A stretch of DNA of 64,000 nucleotides from Rugamonas sp045984285 (GCF_045984285.3 NZ_JBJQIK030000004.1:248001-312000); one strand, 5' to 3'; positions 24,343 to 32,257 are shown, numbered from the stretch's first letter. The notes: generated from the sequence alone by a model not told the origin. Numbers and translations are program-made.

Positions 24343-24950
24343 GAAATTGGCGCGGAGTAAATGTGCCGGAACGTGAGGTTGACGCGCAGGCCGCGCGGCT
24401 TCGTTTCCTTGTTGATGCCGTGACGCCAGTTCGCCTGCAGGGCGCCGGCCATCAGCAGCAGGCTGCCGTCGGTAAGGTCCAGCTTCACGGTGCGCGGCAG
24501 GCGCTTGTGCTTGAGGATAAAGGTGCGCGCCTCGCCGAAAGTTACCGAAGCAATAGCGGGTTCCGGCCCCAGCTCCGGTTCGTCGTCGCTGTGGAAGCCC
24601 ATGCTGTCGCGCTCGTTGCGGTAGCAGTTCAGCAGCACGCTGTTGAAGCGGTGGCCGGTAGCGCGCTCCGCCGCCTCCTTGATCTGCAGCTGCAGCGCTG
24701 TGAACGGCAAGGGCGCGAAGGTCTTGCCGGAATAGGTATAGCTGGCCTCGCCATACCAGGCGCTGAGGCGGGGCTGCAGGTGCTGCTTGCCCCAGACCGT
24801 GATCATCTCTTCGCGCCAGGCCGTTTCATCGAGCAGGCGCTGCAGCACTTCGGCGGTCGGCAGGGCGAGCGGAAGCTGGGGCATGAAGGCCAGTTCGCCA
24901 TCCTCGACGGGTATTGGCGTGAGTTCGCCGGCGGAAGAAAAGAGGTCCAT
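24336..24950 (-). CDS. AlkB-family Fe(II)/2-oxoglutarate dioxygenase (alkylated nucleic acid repair)
   Basis: A 204-residue AlkB homologue, closer in layout to the short ALKBH2-type bacterial proteins than to E. coli AlkB. Iron ligands are His and Asp in MGFHSDDE and the second His in NWRHGINK; 2-oxoglutarate is held by the Arg in RVNLTFR. The nucleotide-flipping region is PRLSAWYGEASYTYSGK. It oxidatively removes alkyl lesions from DNA or RNA. The start is ATG 24950; the frame is open further, but that part overlaps the divergent gene at 24972. The two genes are only 21 bp apart. Confidence 0.9.
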   Translation of the reverse strand: MDLFSSAGELTPIPVEDGELAFMPQLPLALPTAEVLQRLLDETAWREEMITVWGKQHLQPRLSAWYGEASYTYSGKTFAPLPFTALQLQIKEAAERATGHRFNSVLLNCYRNERDSMGFHSDDEPELGPEPAIASVTFGEARTFILKHKRLPRTVKLDLTDGSLLLMAGALQANWRHGINKETKPRGLRVNLTFRHIYSAPISK

Positions 24951-24971
24951 AGACCGGTATGATAGCGAACC

Positions 24972-25547
24972 ATGGACAAACGACACTTCCTCGGTGCGCT
25001 CGCTGCGGCGGGCGCCCTGCCCGCGCTGCACGCGGCCCCTTCCGCCAGGCGCGGCCCTGCCCTGCTCACTGTTACTGGCGCCATTGCGAAAGCAAACCGC
25101 GGCCCCTTCAATCCGGTGGCGGACCAGATGATGCACAAGCAGAAGCTGGGTTTCGATAAAGCCTGGGTGTTCGACTTCGCGGCGATTTCGGCCCTGCCCG
25201 CCGTGACGATCCGGCCGACGCTGGAATACGACGGCAAGGTGCATACGCTGAGCGGCCCGCTGCTGGCGGACGTGCTGAAGGCGGCCGGCGCGCAAACGGG
25301 CGCCGCCAGCAAGATCGTGCTGCGCGCGGTGGACGGCTACGCCGCCGTAGTGCCGCTGGCGCAGGCGCGCGCGCAGCGCTTCATCGTCGCCACGCATCTG
25401 GATGGCGAGGCGATGGCGCTGGGGGGACTGGGACCGCTATGGGCGGTCTACGACGCAGACCGCATTCCGGAGATGGCGGCAAAGCCCGTGGCGGAGCGTT
25501 TCGGCTCCTGTCCCTGGGCCCTGTACCACATCGAAGTTCAGGCTTAG
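24972..25547 (+). CDS. Small exported molybdopterin-binding-domain-like protein
   Basis: A 191-residue protein with a leader (MDKRHFLGALAAAGALPALH) that looks Sec- or weakly Tat-like. The mature part resembles the sulfite-oxidase-type molybdopterin-binding fold used by small periplasmic proteins annotated as molybdopterin-dependent oxidoreductases (TPLE-like YDGKVHTLSGPLLADVL, LRAVDGYAAVVPL, GGLGPLWAVYD). No Cys ligand for molybdenum is evident in the core; the only Cys is near the C terminus (FGSCPWA), so catalytic activity is doubtful. Its stop overlaps the convergent gene by 4 nt. Confidence 0.65.
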   Translation: MDKRHFLGALAAAGALPALHAAPSARRGPALLTVTGAIAKANRGPFNPVADQMMHKQKLGFDKAWVFDFAAISALPAVTIRPTLEYDGKVHTLSGPLLADVLKAAGAQTGAASKIVLRAVDGYAAVVPLAQARAQRFIVATHLDGEAMALGGLGPLWAVYDADRIPEMAAKPVAERFGSCPWALYHIEVQA

Positions 25548-25906
25548 GCGTAAGCCTCGGCCAGCGACATCACGCGCGGCGTGACGGCGATGCCGACCTT
25601 GCTGAAGATCTCGTTGATCTGGGCCATATTGACCTCGGCTTCTTCCGGCTTCCAGCCCTTGAACAGGTCGGTGCCATCTTTCTGGAAGTGGATATCGAGG
25701 ACTTTGCCGCGGTCCTTGTGGGTATAGCCGGAGCTATGCGTCTTGACGAAACCGGCATTGGCGAGAGCTTCGAGGACAGAGGCTGGTGGATTGTCCGGAT
25801 CGGTGGCCATATACACACCGTAAGTCTTGCCAGGCGGCTTGGCGGCAATATCAACTTCGTAAATGCCCGGCGCCTTGGTGACGGATGTGGACTTCAGAAA
25901 TAACAT
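25544..25906 (-). CDS. Hypothetical protein (120 aa)
   Basis: A 120-residue soluble protein that I do not recognise. It has no signal or membrane segment. The middle is rich in charged residues (TYGVYMATDPDNPPASVLEA, YTHKDRGKVLDIHFQKDG), compatible with a small alpha/beta fold. ATG 25906 was chosen because AGGGGA lies 5 nt upstream; an in-frame ATG at 25936 has no ribosome site. It converges on the molybdopterin-like gene with overlapping ends, and the regulator gene at 26106 lies divergently about 200 bp away. Confidence 0.65.
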   Translation of the reverse strand: MLFLKSTSVTKAPGIYEVDIAAKPPGKTYGVYMATDPDNPPASVLEALANAGFVKTHSSGYTHKDRGKVLDIHFQKDGTDLFKGWKPEEAEVNMAQINEIFSKVGIAVTPRVMSLAEAYA

Positions 25907-26062
25907 AACAATCCCCTGATCGGCGTTCTCCATCACGCCGAGATGAACAAATTTCGTGATACGAAAGCGAGAGACCTAGCTTATTGCTTCCAGCCAAATT
26001 TGTCGATCAATACCCACCCGTTTTTGCTGGCTCACAACGCTAGCTGTTTAAAATATTTATTT

Positions 26063-26098
26063 AGGAGTCCTTGACATTACCCGGAATGCCCCTATACT
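26063..26098 (+). promoter_or_regulatory. Strong promoter of the MarR gene with operator-like AGGAGTCCT; likely leaderless start
   Basis: TTGACA (26071-26076) and TATACT (26093-26098) are separated by 16 bp, near-consensus for sigma-70. The palindrome AGGAGTCCT (26063-26071) abuts the -35. The -10 ends 7 nt before the ATG at 26106, which places the transcript start at about the A of the ATG, and there is no ribosome site, so the mRNA is probably leaderless. The same motif recurs before the AhpD-like gene. Confidence 0.75.
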
Positions 26099-26105
26099 TC
26101 GCGGC

Positions 26106-26759
26106 ATGGACATCAAACCTGAAACTCCCTGGGATAAGACGCCGGACGTATCGGCCAGGATTATCACCGCCATCGGCCGCATCGCCAGCGTGATGCGCTC
26201 GGGGATGTGGGAGTTTGCGACCAGCGAGCACCTGAATCCGGCGCAGGCGGAAATCCTGCAGCTGCTGCAGAACCGGACGCGCGGCGTGCGCCTGTCCTGG
26301 CTGGCGAAGCAGCTGTCGATTTCGGCCGCCAGCGCCAGCGACTCGGTGGCATCACTGGTGTCCAAAGGCCTGCTGCGCAAGGCGCGTGCAGAGGACGACG
26401 GCCGCGCCACCGCACTGCTGCTGACGGATGAAGGGCGCGCCATGGCGGCACGCATCGGCGGCGCCTTGAGTTTTGCGGACGAAGCTGCATCGGCCCTGCC
26501 GCTGGCCAGCCAGGTGCAAATGCTGACCGGGCTGCTCAAGCTGATTGCGGAACTGCAGAAGTCCGAACGGTTCCCGGAGCTGCGCGCCTGCCTGTCGTGC
26601 AAGCACTTCGAGCCGAACAAGTATCCGGGTGCGGAAGCGCCCCACCACTGCGGGCTGGTGAATGCGCCGCTGCCGATCTCCTTCCTGCGCATCGACTGTG
26701 CGGAACACGACCCGGCGGACGAAATGGCGCAGGCCCGCAACTGGAAAGTTTTTGCTTGA
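26106..26759 (+). CDS. MarR-family regulator with a C-terminal Cys/His cluster
   Basis: A 217-residue regulator, long for MarR (about 140-150). Residues about 20-150 form the winged helix (LSWLAKQLSISAASASDSVA, wing EDDGRATALLL). The extra C-terminal part contains Cys162-x2-Cys165, His167, His180-His181-Cys182 and Cys198-x2-His201, spacing that suggests a metal or redox switch. It is followed by an AhpD-like peroxidase and a redoxin, so thiol or peroxide sensing is a fair inference. A palindromic motif sits in both its own promoter and that of the next gene. Confidence 0.85.
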   Translation: MDIKPETPWDKTPDVSARIITAIGRIASVMRSGMWEFATSEHLNPAQAEILQLLQNRTRGVRLSWLAKQLSISAASASDSVASLVSKGLLRKARAEDDGRATALLLTDEGRAMAARIGGALSFADEAASALPLASQVQMLTGLLKLIAELQKSERFPELRACLSCKHFEPNKYPGAEAPHHCGLVNAPLPISFLRIDCAEHDPADEMAQARNWKVFA

Positions 26760-26793
26760 CCTTTGTTTTGTGTTTTTTTTTTGCTGCATTATT

Positions 26794-26804
26794 TAGGACT
26801 CCTA
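26794..26804 (+). promoter_or_regulatory. Second copy of the MarR operator-like motif
   Basis: TAGGACTCCTA is a perfect 11-bp palindrome 23 bp before the AhpD-like start. With the site at 26063 it shares TTATTTAGGA, one variable base, then TCCT. Its position fits control of the AhpD-redoxin pair by the upstream MarR protein. A -10-like CATTAT lies just upstream (26787-26792). Confidence 0.55.
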
Positions 26805-26827
26805 CTTTAACGTTGAAAGGAAATACC

Positions 26828-27370
26828 ATGTCCCGCGTACCTCTCCTCACTGCCGACACCACCACCGGCGAGCGCCAGCAACTGCTGGGCCAGATCAACC
26901 AGGCCTTCGGCGTTACGCCGAACATGTTCAAGGCCGTCGCCAATTCGGGCGCCGCGCTGAAATCCATGTGGGGCTCCTTCGGCGCCCTGGGCGGCGGCGT
27001 GATTCCGGCCAAGCTGGGTGAACAGATTGCCGTGGCGATTGCCGACCGCAATGACTGCGAATACTGCCTGGCCGCGCACACTGCGCTGGGCCGCAAGGCC
27101 GGCGCCACTGCGGAAGAAATGAGTGCGGCCCAGGGCGGCCAGTCGGCCGACCCGAAAACTGCGGCAGCGCTGAAGTTCGCCGTGGCCGTGGTCAACAACC
27201 GCGCCCGGATTGCCGATAGCGATGTGGACGCGCTGCGCGCCGCAGGCTTCAGCGACGAAGAGGTGGTGGAAATCCTGGCGCACATAGCCCTGAACCTGTT
27301 CACCAACTACGTGAACGTGGCCTTCAAGGTGCCGGTCGACTTCCCTGGCGTGAAACTGCGCGCAAAATGA
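26828..27370 (+). CDS. AhpD-like / carboxymuconolactone decarboxylase-family peroxidase
   Basis: A 180-residue all-helical protein of the AhpD/CMD family. It has the AhpD active-site arrangement DCEYCLAAHTALGRK with Cys77, Cys80 and His84, which in AhpD gives alkyl-hydroperoxide-reducing or disulfide-relay activity; decarboxylase activity is not expected. The ribosome site is GAAAGGAAA. The redoxin gene overlaps it by 4 nt. The preceding MarR gene and a shared operator motif suggest regulated expression under thiol or electrophile stress. Confidence 0.88.
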   Translation: MSRVPLLTADTTTGERQQLLGQINQAFGVTPNMFKAVANSGAALKSMWGSFGALGGGVIPAKLGEQIAVAIADRNDCEYCLAAHTALGRKAGATAEEMSAAQGGQSADPKTAAALKFAVAVVNNRARIADSDVDALRAAGFSDEEVVEILAHIALNLFTNYVNVAFKVPVDFPGVKLRAK

Positions 27371-27882
27371 ACGCCGCCATGCAGGCGCCGGAACTCCAGG
27401 TTTCGGCATGGCTCAGCACCATTGAGCCCCTGAGCCTTGCCGCCTTGCGCGGCAAGGTCGTAGCGGTCTACGCCTTCCAGATGCTGTGTCCCGGCTGTGT
27501 ATCGCACGGGATACCGCAGGCGAAGCAGATCCGCGAGACTTTCAGCGCAGACGACGTGGCGGTGCTCGGCCTGCACACGGTATTCGAGCACCACGACGTG
27601 ATGAACAAGGCGGCGCTGGAAGCCTTCCTGCACGAATACCGCGTGCAGTTCCCGGTGGCGATAGACCAGCCATCGAGAACGGGCCCTATCCCGCTGACGA
27701 TGCAGGCCTACCAGCTACGCGGCACGCCCAGCCTGCTGCTGATCGACCGCGAAGGGCGGCTGCGCCAGAGCCACTTCGGCCGCGCCGGTGACATGGCCGT
27801 GGGCGCCGAAATCGGCCACCTCATCGCCGAGCCCGCCCCCAGCAGCGCCGCCTGCACCGACGACGCCTGCGCCATCCGCTAA
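27367..27882 (+). CDS. Redoxin (thioredoxin-fold peroxidase-like protein)
   Basis: A 171-residue cytoplasmic redoxin. The active site is MLCPGCVSHG with Cys41 and Cys44, and the cis-Pro is in RGTPSLLLID. It has no signal peptide. The C-terminal tail SSAACTDDACAIR carries two extra cysteines that might act as a resolving pair. It overlaps the AhpD-like gene (ATGA), so the two probably form an electron relay. Its stop codon TAA lies inside the left arm of a 28-bp inverted repeat. Confidence 0.85.
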   Translation: MNAAMQAPELQVSAWLSTIEPLSLAALRGKVVAVYAFQMLCPGCVSHGIPQAKQIRETFSADDVAVLGLHTVFEHHDVMNKAALEAFLHEYRVQFPVAIDQPSRTGPIPLTMQAYQLRGTPSLLLIDREGRLRQSHFGRAGDMAVGAEIGHLIAEPAPSSAACTDDACAIR

Positions 27883-27958
27883 ACCCTGACACCATGGGGT
27901 CAGGCCCCCTGTGTCATGTGACAGCTTGGTGCCTGACCCCATGGTGTCAGGGTTTAGC
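27878..27958. repeat. Dispersed palindromic element, copy 1 (28-bp perfect arms)
   Basis: Arms at 27878-27905 and 27931-27958 are perfect reverse complements and contain the core TGACACCATGGGGTCAG. The 25-nt loop holds a second palindrome, TGTCATGTGACA. Stop codons of both convergent genes (27880-27882 plus strand, 27954-27956 minus strand) lie within the arms. A related copy in opposite orientation lies at 44422-44484. It may fold into a bidirectional terminator or RNA-stabilising hairpin. Confidence 0.9.
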
Positions 27959-28775
27959 TGTGGGGTTTGCGGGCGGCGAGGGATTGGGTGGGGGGGATGA
28001 GGGCGGCGTAGAGGGCGCCGGTGGCGCTGTCCCAGGCGCTGACGGCGGCTTGCTGGCGCTCGACGGTGGCAAGGTCGCCACGCGCGATGGGGCCGCTCAG
28101 GGCTGGCGCCGCACCAAGGCGGAAGACGTTGCGCATCGATTCTTCGGCCAGCGGCAGCGCCAGTTCGCGCGCAATTTCCTCGGGAATCCCGGCCGCCTGG
28201 TAGGCGCGCAAGGCGGCGTCCAGTATTGTTACCAGGTAGTTGCTCGCGAAGACGGCCGCGGCGTGATAGATCGTTTTCGCGGCGGCGTCGATCTTTACCG
28301 TGCGCGCGCCGATCGCGGCGAAGGCCGGTTCGAGCACCGCCAGCGCATGCTCGTCGCCTTCCGCGCCGCACCAGGTGCCGGTGAAGCCGGCAACGACGGC
28401 GTCCACGTCTGCAAAACTGCGGATCGGATGGATGCTCGCCACCGCAGCACCTGCCGCGCGGGCAGCCCGCAGGCGCTCTGAAGCCAGCGCGCCGCTGCAA
28501 TGGAAAACAACGGCGCCAGCCAGCGCTACCGACGCCGCGAGCGATGCGCAGGCTTCCTCGATTTGATCGTCCGACACGGCAAGCAGGAATACGTCGGCCG
28601 GCTGCAACTGCGGGTAGCCGCTGGCGCGGCCCGCGCCGATCCAGGCCACGCCTGCGGCGGCCGATGACCCGGAGCGCGCCACGATATCGCGCAACTCGAA
28701 AACCTGCGCCTCGTGGAACAGCCGGCCCAGCACACGCCCCACATGGCCCGCACCGATAATTGAAATGGATGGCAT
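27954..28775 (-). CDS. Rossmann-fold / DUF2520 dehydrogenase-like protein
   Basis: A 273-residue protein with an N-terminal NAD(P)-binding Rossmann motif (IIGAGHVGRVLGRLF) and a C-terminal helical DUF2520 domain (HAAAVFASNYLVTILDAAL). The layout recalls F420- or NADP-dependent reductases and ketopantoate reductases, but the substrate is unknown. It overlaps the DUF924 gene by 1 nt and is last in its operon; its stop codon is formed inside the palindromic repeat. Confidence 0.82.
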   Translation of the reverse strand: MPSISIIGAGHVGRVLGRLFHEAQVFELRDIVARSGSSAAAGVAWIGAGRASGYPQLQPADVFLLAVSDDQIEEACASLAASVALAGAVVFHCSGALASERLRAARAAGAAVASIHPIRSFADVDAVVAGFTGTWCGAEGDEHALAVLEPAFAAIGARTVKIDAAAKTIYHAAAVFASNYLVTILDAALRAYQAAGIPEEIARELALPLAEESMRNVFRLGAAPALSGPIARGDLATVERQQAAVSAWDSATGALYAALIPPTQSLAARKPHS

Positions 28776-29359
28776 CAGAAGCGCGAGCCGGGCTGCTTGA
28801 GGAATTCGGTTTCCTCAGGCGTCGACTGGCGGCCCAGTATCTCATTGCGATGCGGGAAGCGGCCGAAGCGGCGTATCACTTCGTAGTGCTTCTTCGCATA
28901 GTCCAGCATCGAGTCGAAGCCGGTGGCCGAGGCGTTCAGCATGTCGAACAGGTCCACCGCGCGCTGCTGCCAGGACAGGCTCTCCGCATGCTCGAACGGC
29001 ATGTAGGAAAACGCCCGCTGCACCGGCGGCAAGGTCTGGTTGGCGCCGGAATCGTCCAGCATTCTGGCGGCTTCCAGCGCCAGCACGTCGCCGGCGAACG
29101 CTTTCGGCGTGTCGCGGTAGACGTTGCGCGTGAACTGGTCGAGCACGATGATGCGCGCCAGCGTGCCTTGCGTGCCTTCGTCGTCCCAGCGGCGCAGGCC
29201 GTTGCTCAGCGCTTCCTCGATCACGCCGGAAAACTGGCGGAAGATTTCGCGGTCGAACGCATCGTCCTTGCGGAACCATTCCGCGCGCTGCGCATTGTGG
29301 CCCTTCGCGCCAATCGGCAGGAACCAGAAATCCAGCACGTCCTGTGATGTAACGAGCAC
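28775..29359 (-). CDS. DUF924-family protein
   Basis: A 194-residue helical protein of the DUF924 group: VLDFWFLP start, RAEWFRKDDAFDREIFRQF, IIVLDQFTRNVYRDTPKAFA and a C-terminal RFGRFPHRNEILGR. The fold is TPR-like; the function is not established. The start is GTG 29359 behind a full AAGGAGG at 4 nt spacing, with no ATG option nearby. It is followed by the DUF2520 gene with a 1-nt overlap, and preceded closely by mgtC on the same strand. Confidence 0.85.
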   Translation of the reverse strand: MLVTSQDVLDFWFLPIGAKGHNAQRAEWFRKDDAFDREIFRQFSGVIEEALSNGLRRWDDEGTQGTLARIIVLDQFTRNVYRDTPKAFAGDVLALEAARMLDDSGANQTLPPVQRAFSYMPFEHAESLSWQQRAVDLFDMLNASATGFDSMLDYAKKHYEVIRRFGRFPHRNEILGRQSTPEETEFLKQPGSRF

Positions 29360-29368
29360 TTTGCCTCC

Positions 29369-30112
29369 TTAGTTGCGTGCGTGGCTCAGCTGGAAGCCTT
29401 CGATGCCTTCGAAACGGCGCAGCTCACCGGCAAGCTGCGACATCGGCGAACCGCTGTGCTTGCTCAGCGCCAGCGCCACGAAGCGCCATTCCAGCTTGCC
29501 CTTGTCCTGCGCAATCATCAGCGAGCCGCCGGCGATTTCGTAGCCCCGCTCCAGCGCCATGCGGCGCAAGGCATCCTCCTGCGGCTCGTAGCCTTCCCTG
29601 AAGCGCATGGTGATGGCAATCGCATGGCGCGAAGGCAGCCAGGCTTCGATGCGCGACAGGTAGATCATGACACCGGCCGACAGCAGCGCGAGCACGATTG
29701 CGGCCAGGTAGAAGCCCACCCCAACCAGCACGCCAATCGCCGACGAGGCCCAGATCGATGCCGCCGTCGTCAGCCCGCTGATGTTGAAACCTTCGCGCAT
29801 GATGACGCCCGCGCCAAGGAAGCCGATGCCGGTAACAATGCCCTGGATAACGCGGGTGGGGTCGGCCGCAATCAGCATATGCGCGTGCCCGCCGAACCAG
29901 AAATTCGGATAGCCGCCAATCACCGTGAGCGCGGCCGATGCCATGCACACCAGGCCGTAGGTCCGCATGCCCGCCGCCCGCCCGTGATAGGAGCGTTCAT
30001 AACCGACCAGCATGCCGAGCAGCAGCGCGCCCACCAGGTTCATCAGGATGACCGCATTCGTCACCACCTCAGCGGACGACCAGTACGCCCGCAGGATATC
30101 GCTCAATGGCAT
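29369..30112 (-). CDS. MgtC/SapB-family membrane protein
   Basis: A 247-residue protein with about five N-terminal membrane helices and a C-terminal cytoplasmic domain of about 80 residues. Diagnostic segments are LVGALLLGMLVGYERSYHGRAAGMRT and GIVTGIGFLGAGVIMREG. In pathogens MgtC helps survival at low Mg2+ and in macrophages by acting on ATP synthase or phosphate uptake; in soil bacteria the role is uncertain. AGGG precedes the start, and the DUF924 gene follows after 9 nt. Confidence 0.9.
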   Translation of the reverse strand: MPLSDILRAYWSSAEVVTNAVILMNLVGALLLGMLVGYERSYHGRAAGMRTYGLVCMASAALTVIGGYPNFWFGGHAHMLIAADPTRVIQGIVTGIGFLGAGVIMREGFNISGLTTAASIWASSAIGVLVGVGFYLAAIVLALLSAGVMIYLSRIEAWLPSRHAIAITMRFREGYEPQEDALRRMALERGYEIAGGSLMIAQDKGKLEWRFVALALSKHSGSPMSQLAGELRRFEGIEGFQLSHARN

Positions 30113-30124
30113 GTCTGCCCTTTC

Positions 30125-30382
30125 TTATGTCTTCTTCTTGGTGAGCTGCTTTTCAAACTCGACATCGAGCTTGCTGACGCGTTTTGGTTTCTGCGGTCCC
30201 TGCGCATTGATGAAGGCAACGAATTCGTCCAGCTCCATCGGCGGGCAAAGCGGCGGCTGGCCGGGGCCTTCGGTCAGGAAGAAGTGGCCGCTGCCGGTGC
30301 GCACCATCGAGTAGCCCTGGTTGCCGCTGCGTTCCTTCAGCCGCTCCAGCGCGTTCGATGCCCTTGTTGAACGGGAGCTCAT
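30125..30382 (-). CDS. Hypothetical small basic protein (85 aa)
   Basis: An 85-residue soluble protein with a short central motif (QGYSMVRTGSGHFFLTEGPG) and a Lys-rich tail. I recognise no family. ATG 30382 overlaps the stop of the aminopeptidase gene (ATGA), which supports this start over an upstream in-frame extension buried in that gene. The following mgtC gene is 12 nt away, so it belongs to the same transcript. Confidence 0.7.
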   Translation of the reverse strand: MSSRSTRASNALERLKERSGNQGYSMVRTGSGHFFLTEGPGQPPLCPPMELDEFVAFINAQGPQKPKRVSKLDVEFEKQLTKKKT

Positions 30383-32193
30383 AGCGGCTGCGTCCTTTCT
30401 TCCAGCCAGGCCAGCGCATCGCCGCTGACGTGCGGGCGCAGGCGCTCGCGCACCGTGGCGTGGTAATCGTTCAGCCACTTCACTTCATGCGGATAGAGCA
30501 GCGAAGGCTCGATGCAGCGCGTGTCGATGGGGCACAGGGTCAGCGTTTCAAAGCGCAGATATTCGCCGAATTCCGTGGTCTTCGCCGGCACGTTCAGCAC
30601 CAGGTTCTCGATGCGGATACCCCATTTGCCCGGCCGGTAGATGCCCGGCTCGATCGACGTGATCATGCCCGGCTCCATGGCCGTATGCGGCTCCGGCATC
30701 ATGGATGGCGAAATGACCTGCGGACCTTCGTGCACGTTCATGAAGTAGCCCACGCCGTGGCCGGTGCCGTGGCCGTAGTCGATACCGTCGGCCCAGATCG
30801 GCGCGCGCGCAATCGCGTCCAGCATCGGGGAGCGGGTGCCGCGCGGGAAGGTGGCCATGCTCAGGGCCATCATGCCTTTCAGGACCAGCGTGAAGTCGCG
30901 GCGGTGTTCCGGACCGATCTTGCCGACCGCCGTCACCCGCGTGATATCGGTGGTGCCGCCCACATACTGGCCGCCGGAGTCGATCAGCAGCAGGCCGTCG
31001 CCCTCGATCGTGGCGCAGGCTTCTTCCGTGGCGCGGTAGTGCATGATGGCGCCATTGGAACGGAAGCCCGCAATGGTGCCGAAGCTCGGGCTGATGAATC
31101 CGGGCCGGCGCGCACGCGCCGCCGTGATGTGATGGTCGATATCGACTTCCGTCAGCGGCGCGCGCTTCGCATCGGCCAGCGTTTTCTCCAGCCATGCAAA
31201 GAACTCGCACAGGGCGGCGCCGTCCTGCTCCATCGTGGCGCGCACATGCGCCGCTTCGTCATCATTCTTTTTCGATTTGGCGAAGGTGGTGGGGTTGATC
31301 GCTTCCACCACTTTCACGCCCGCAGGCACGGCCTGGCGCGTGCCGAAGGTGATACGGCGCGGGTCCAGCAGCAGCACGGCATCGGCCGGCAGCGCGGACA
31401 GGGCTGCATGCGCATCGGCATACGCCGCAAGGCGCACGCCGTCCTTCGCCAGCGCGGCTGCAACCTCCGCAGGCACCTTGCCTTCCAGGACGAACAGCGT
31501 GGCCGACTGCGCTTCCACCAGCGCATGCGCGAGGAAGATGGGGTTGTAGTTCACGTCCGCGCCGCGCAGGTTGAACAGGTAGGCCACATCGTCCAGCGTG
31601 GAGATCACATGGTGGGTAGCCCCCTGCTGCGCCATCACGGCGCGCAATTCAGCCAGTTTGGAGGCGCGGCTGCGCGTTGCGTGCGGCGGCTGGTGCTCGA
31701 ACACCGGTGCATCCGGCAGGGATGGGCGGTCCGGCCACACCGCGTTAAGCAGGTCGCCCGAGGTGCGCAGCTTGACCTGCTTCGCATCCAGCGCGGACTG
31801 CAGCTGGCGCGCGATGGCAAGGCCCAGCACCGCGCCGTCCACCGCCACGGTCTGGCCGGGCTTCATGTTCTCCGCCAGCCAGTCGATGTACAGCAGGCTC
31901 GCGCCGGAAGGAATCTTCATCAGGTGCACCGAGGTGCCTGCCAGTTCCGTTTCAGCCTGCGTGAAATAGCGGCCATCGGTCCATACGCCGGCAAAGTCCT
32001 GAGTGGCGATGAAAGTGCCCACCGAGCCGGTAAAGCCGGACAGCCATTCGCGGCCCTTCCAGTGCGAGGGCAGGTACTCGGACAGATGCGGGTCTGCCGA
32101 TGGCACAACGAGGGCATCGATGCCTTCGCGGCGCATGGCGGCGCGCAGGGTATCGATGCGGTTCAGGATCAGGGCGGTATGGGTGTCGGACAT
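30379..32193 (-). CDS. Aminopeptidase P (M24B Xaa-Pro aminopeptidase)
   Basis: A 604-residue cytoplasmic peptidase releasing N-terminal residues before proline. It has the long three-domain form: two creatinase-like N-terminal domains (about 1-300) and the pita-bread catalytic domain. Metal ligands are visible in LLIDSGGQYVGGTTDITR (two Asp), GHGTGHGVGYFMNVHEG (His), and Glu residues in SIEPGIY and IRIENLV. Length and YLRFETLTLCPID near the end match the APP1-type subgroup. ATG 32193 is the natural start. Confidence 0.93.
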   Translation of the reverse strand: MSDTHTALILNRIDTLRAAMRREGIDALVVPSADPHLSEYLPSHWKGREWLSGFTGSVGTFIATQDFAGVWTDGRYFTQAETELAGTSVHLMKIPSGASLLYIDWLAENMKPGQTVAVDGAVLGLAIARQLQSALDAKQVKLRTSGDLLNAVWPDRPSLPDAPVFEHQPPHATRSRASKLAELRAVMAQQGATHHVISTLDDVAYLFNLRGADVNYNPIFLAHALVEAQSATLFVLEGKVPAEVAAALAKDGVRLAAYADAHAALSALPADAVLLLDPRRITFGTRQAVPAGVKVVEAINPTTFAKSKKNDDEAAHVRATMEQDGAALCEFFAWLEKTLADAKRAPLTEVDIDHHITAARARRPGFISPSFGTIAGFRSNGAIMHYRATEEACATIEGDGLLLIDSGGQYVGGTTDITRVTAVGKIGPEHRRDFTLVLKGMMALSMATFPRGTRSPMLDAIARAPIWADGIDYGHGTGHGVGYFMNVHEGPQVISPSMMPEPHTAMEPGMITSIEPGIYRPGKWGIRIENLVLNVPAKTTEFGEYLRFETLTLCPIDTRCIEPSLLYPHEVKWLNDYHATVRERLRPHVSGDALAWLEERTQPL

Positions 32194-32257
32194 GGATAAT
32201 TTCAGCGGTATCACTATTGGCGTAATGATACCGCGATTGCCCCCTTCCCCGCCCGCC

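Noticed and set aside
26773..26782. Run of ten T after the MarR gene
   Set aside because: No stem precedes it, so it is not an intrinsic terminator; it probably belongs to the AT-rich promoter of the AhpD-like gene.
27878..27958. Insertion sequence or CRISPR repeat
   Set aside because: No transposase, no target duplication visible and no regularly spaced units; better described as a dispersed palindrome.
30430..32199. A 589-codon open frame on the plus strand
   Set aside because: Antisense to aminopeptidase P, whose metal ligands are complete on the other strand.
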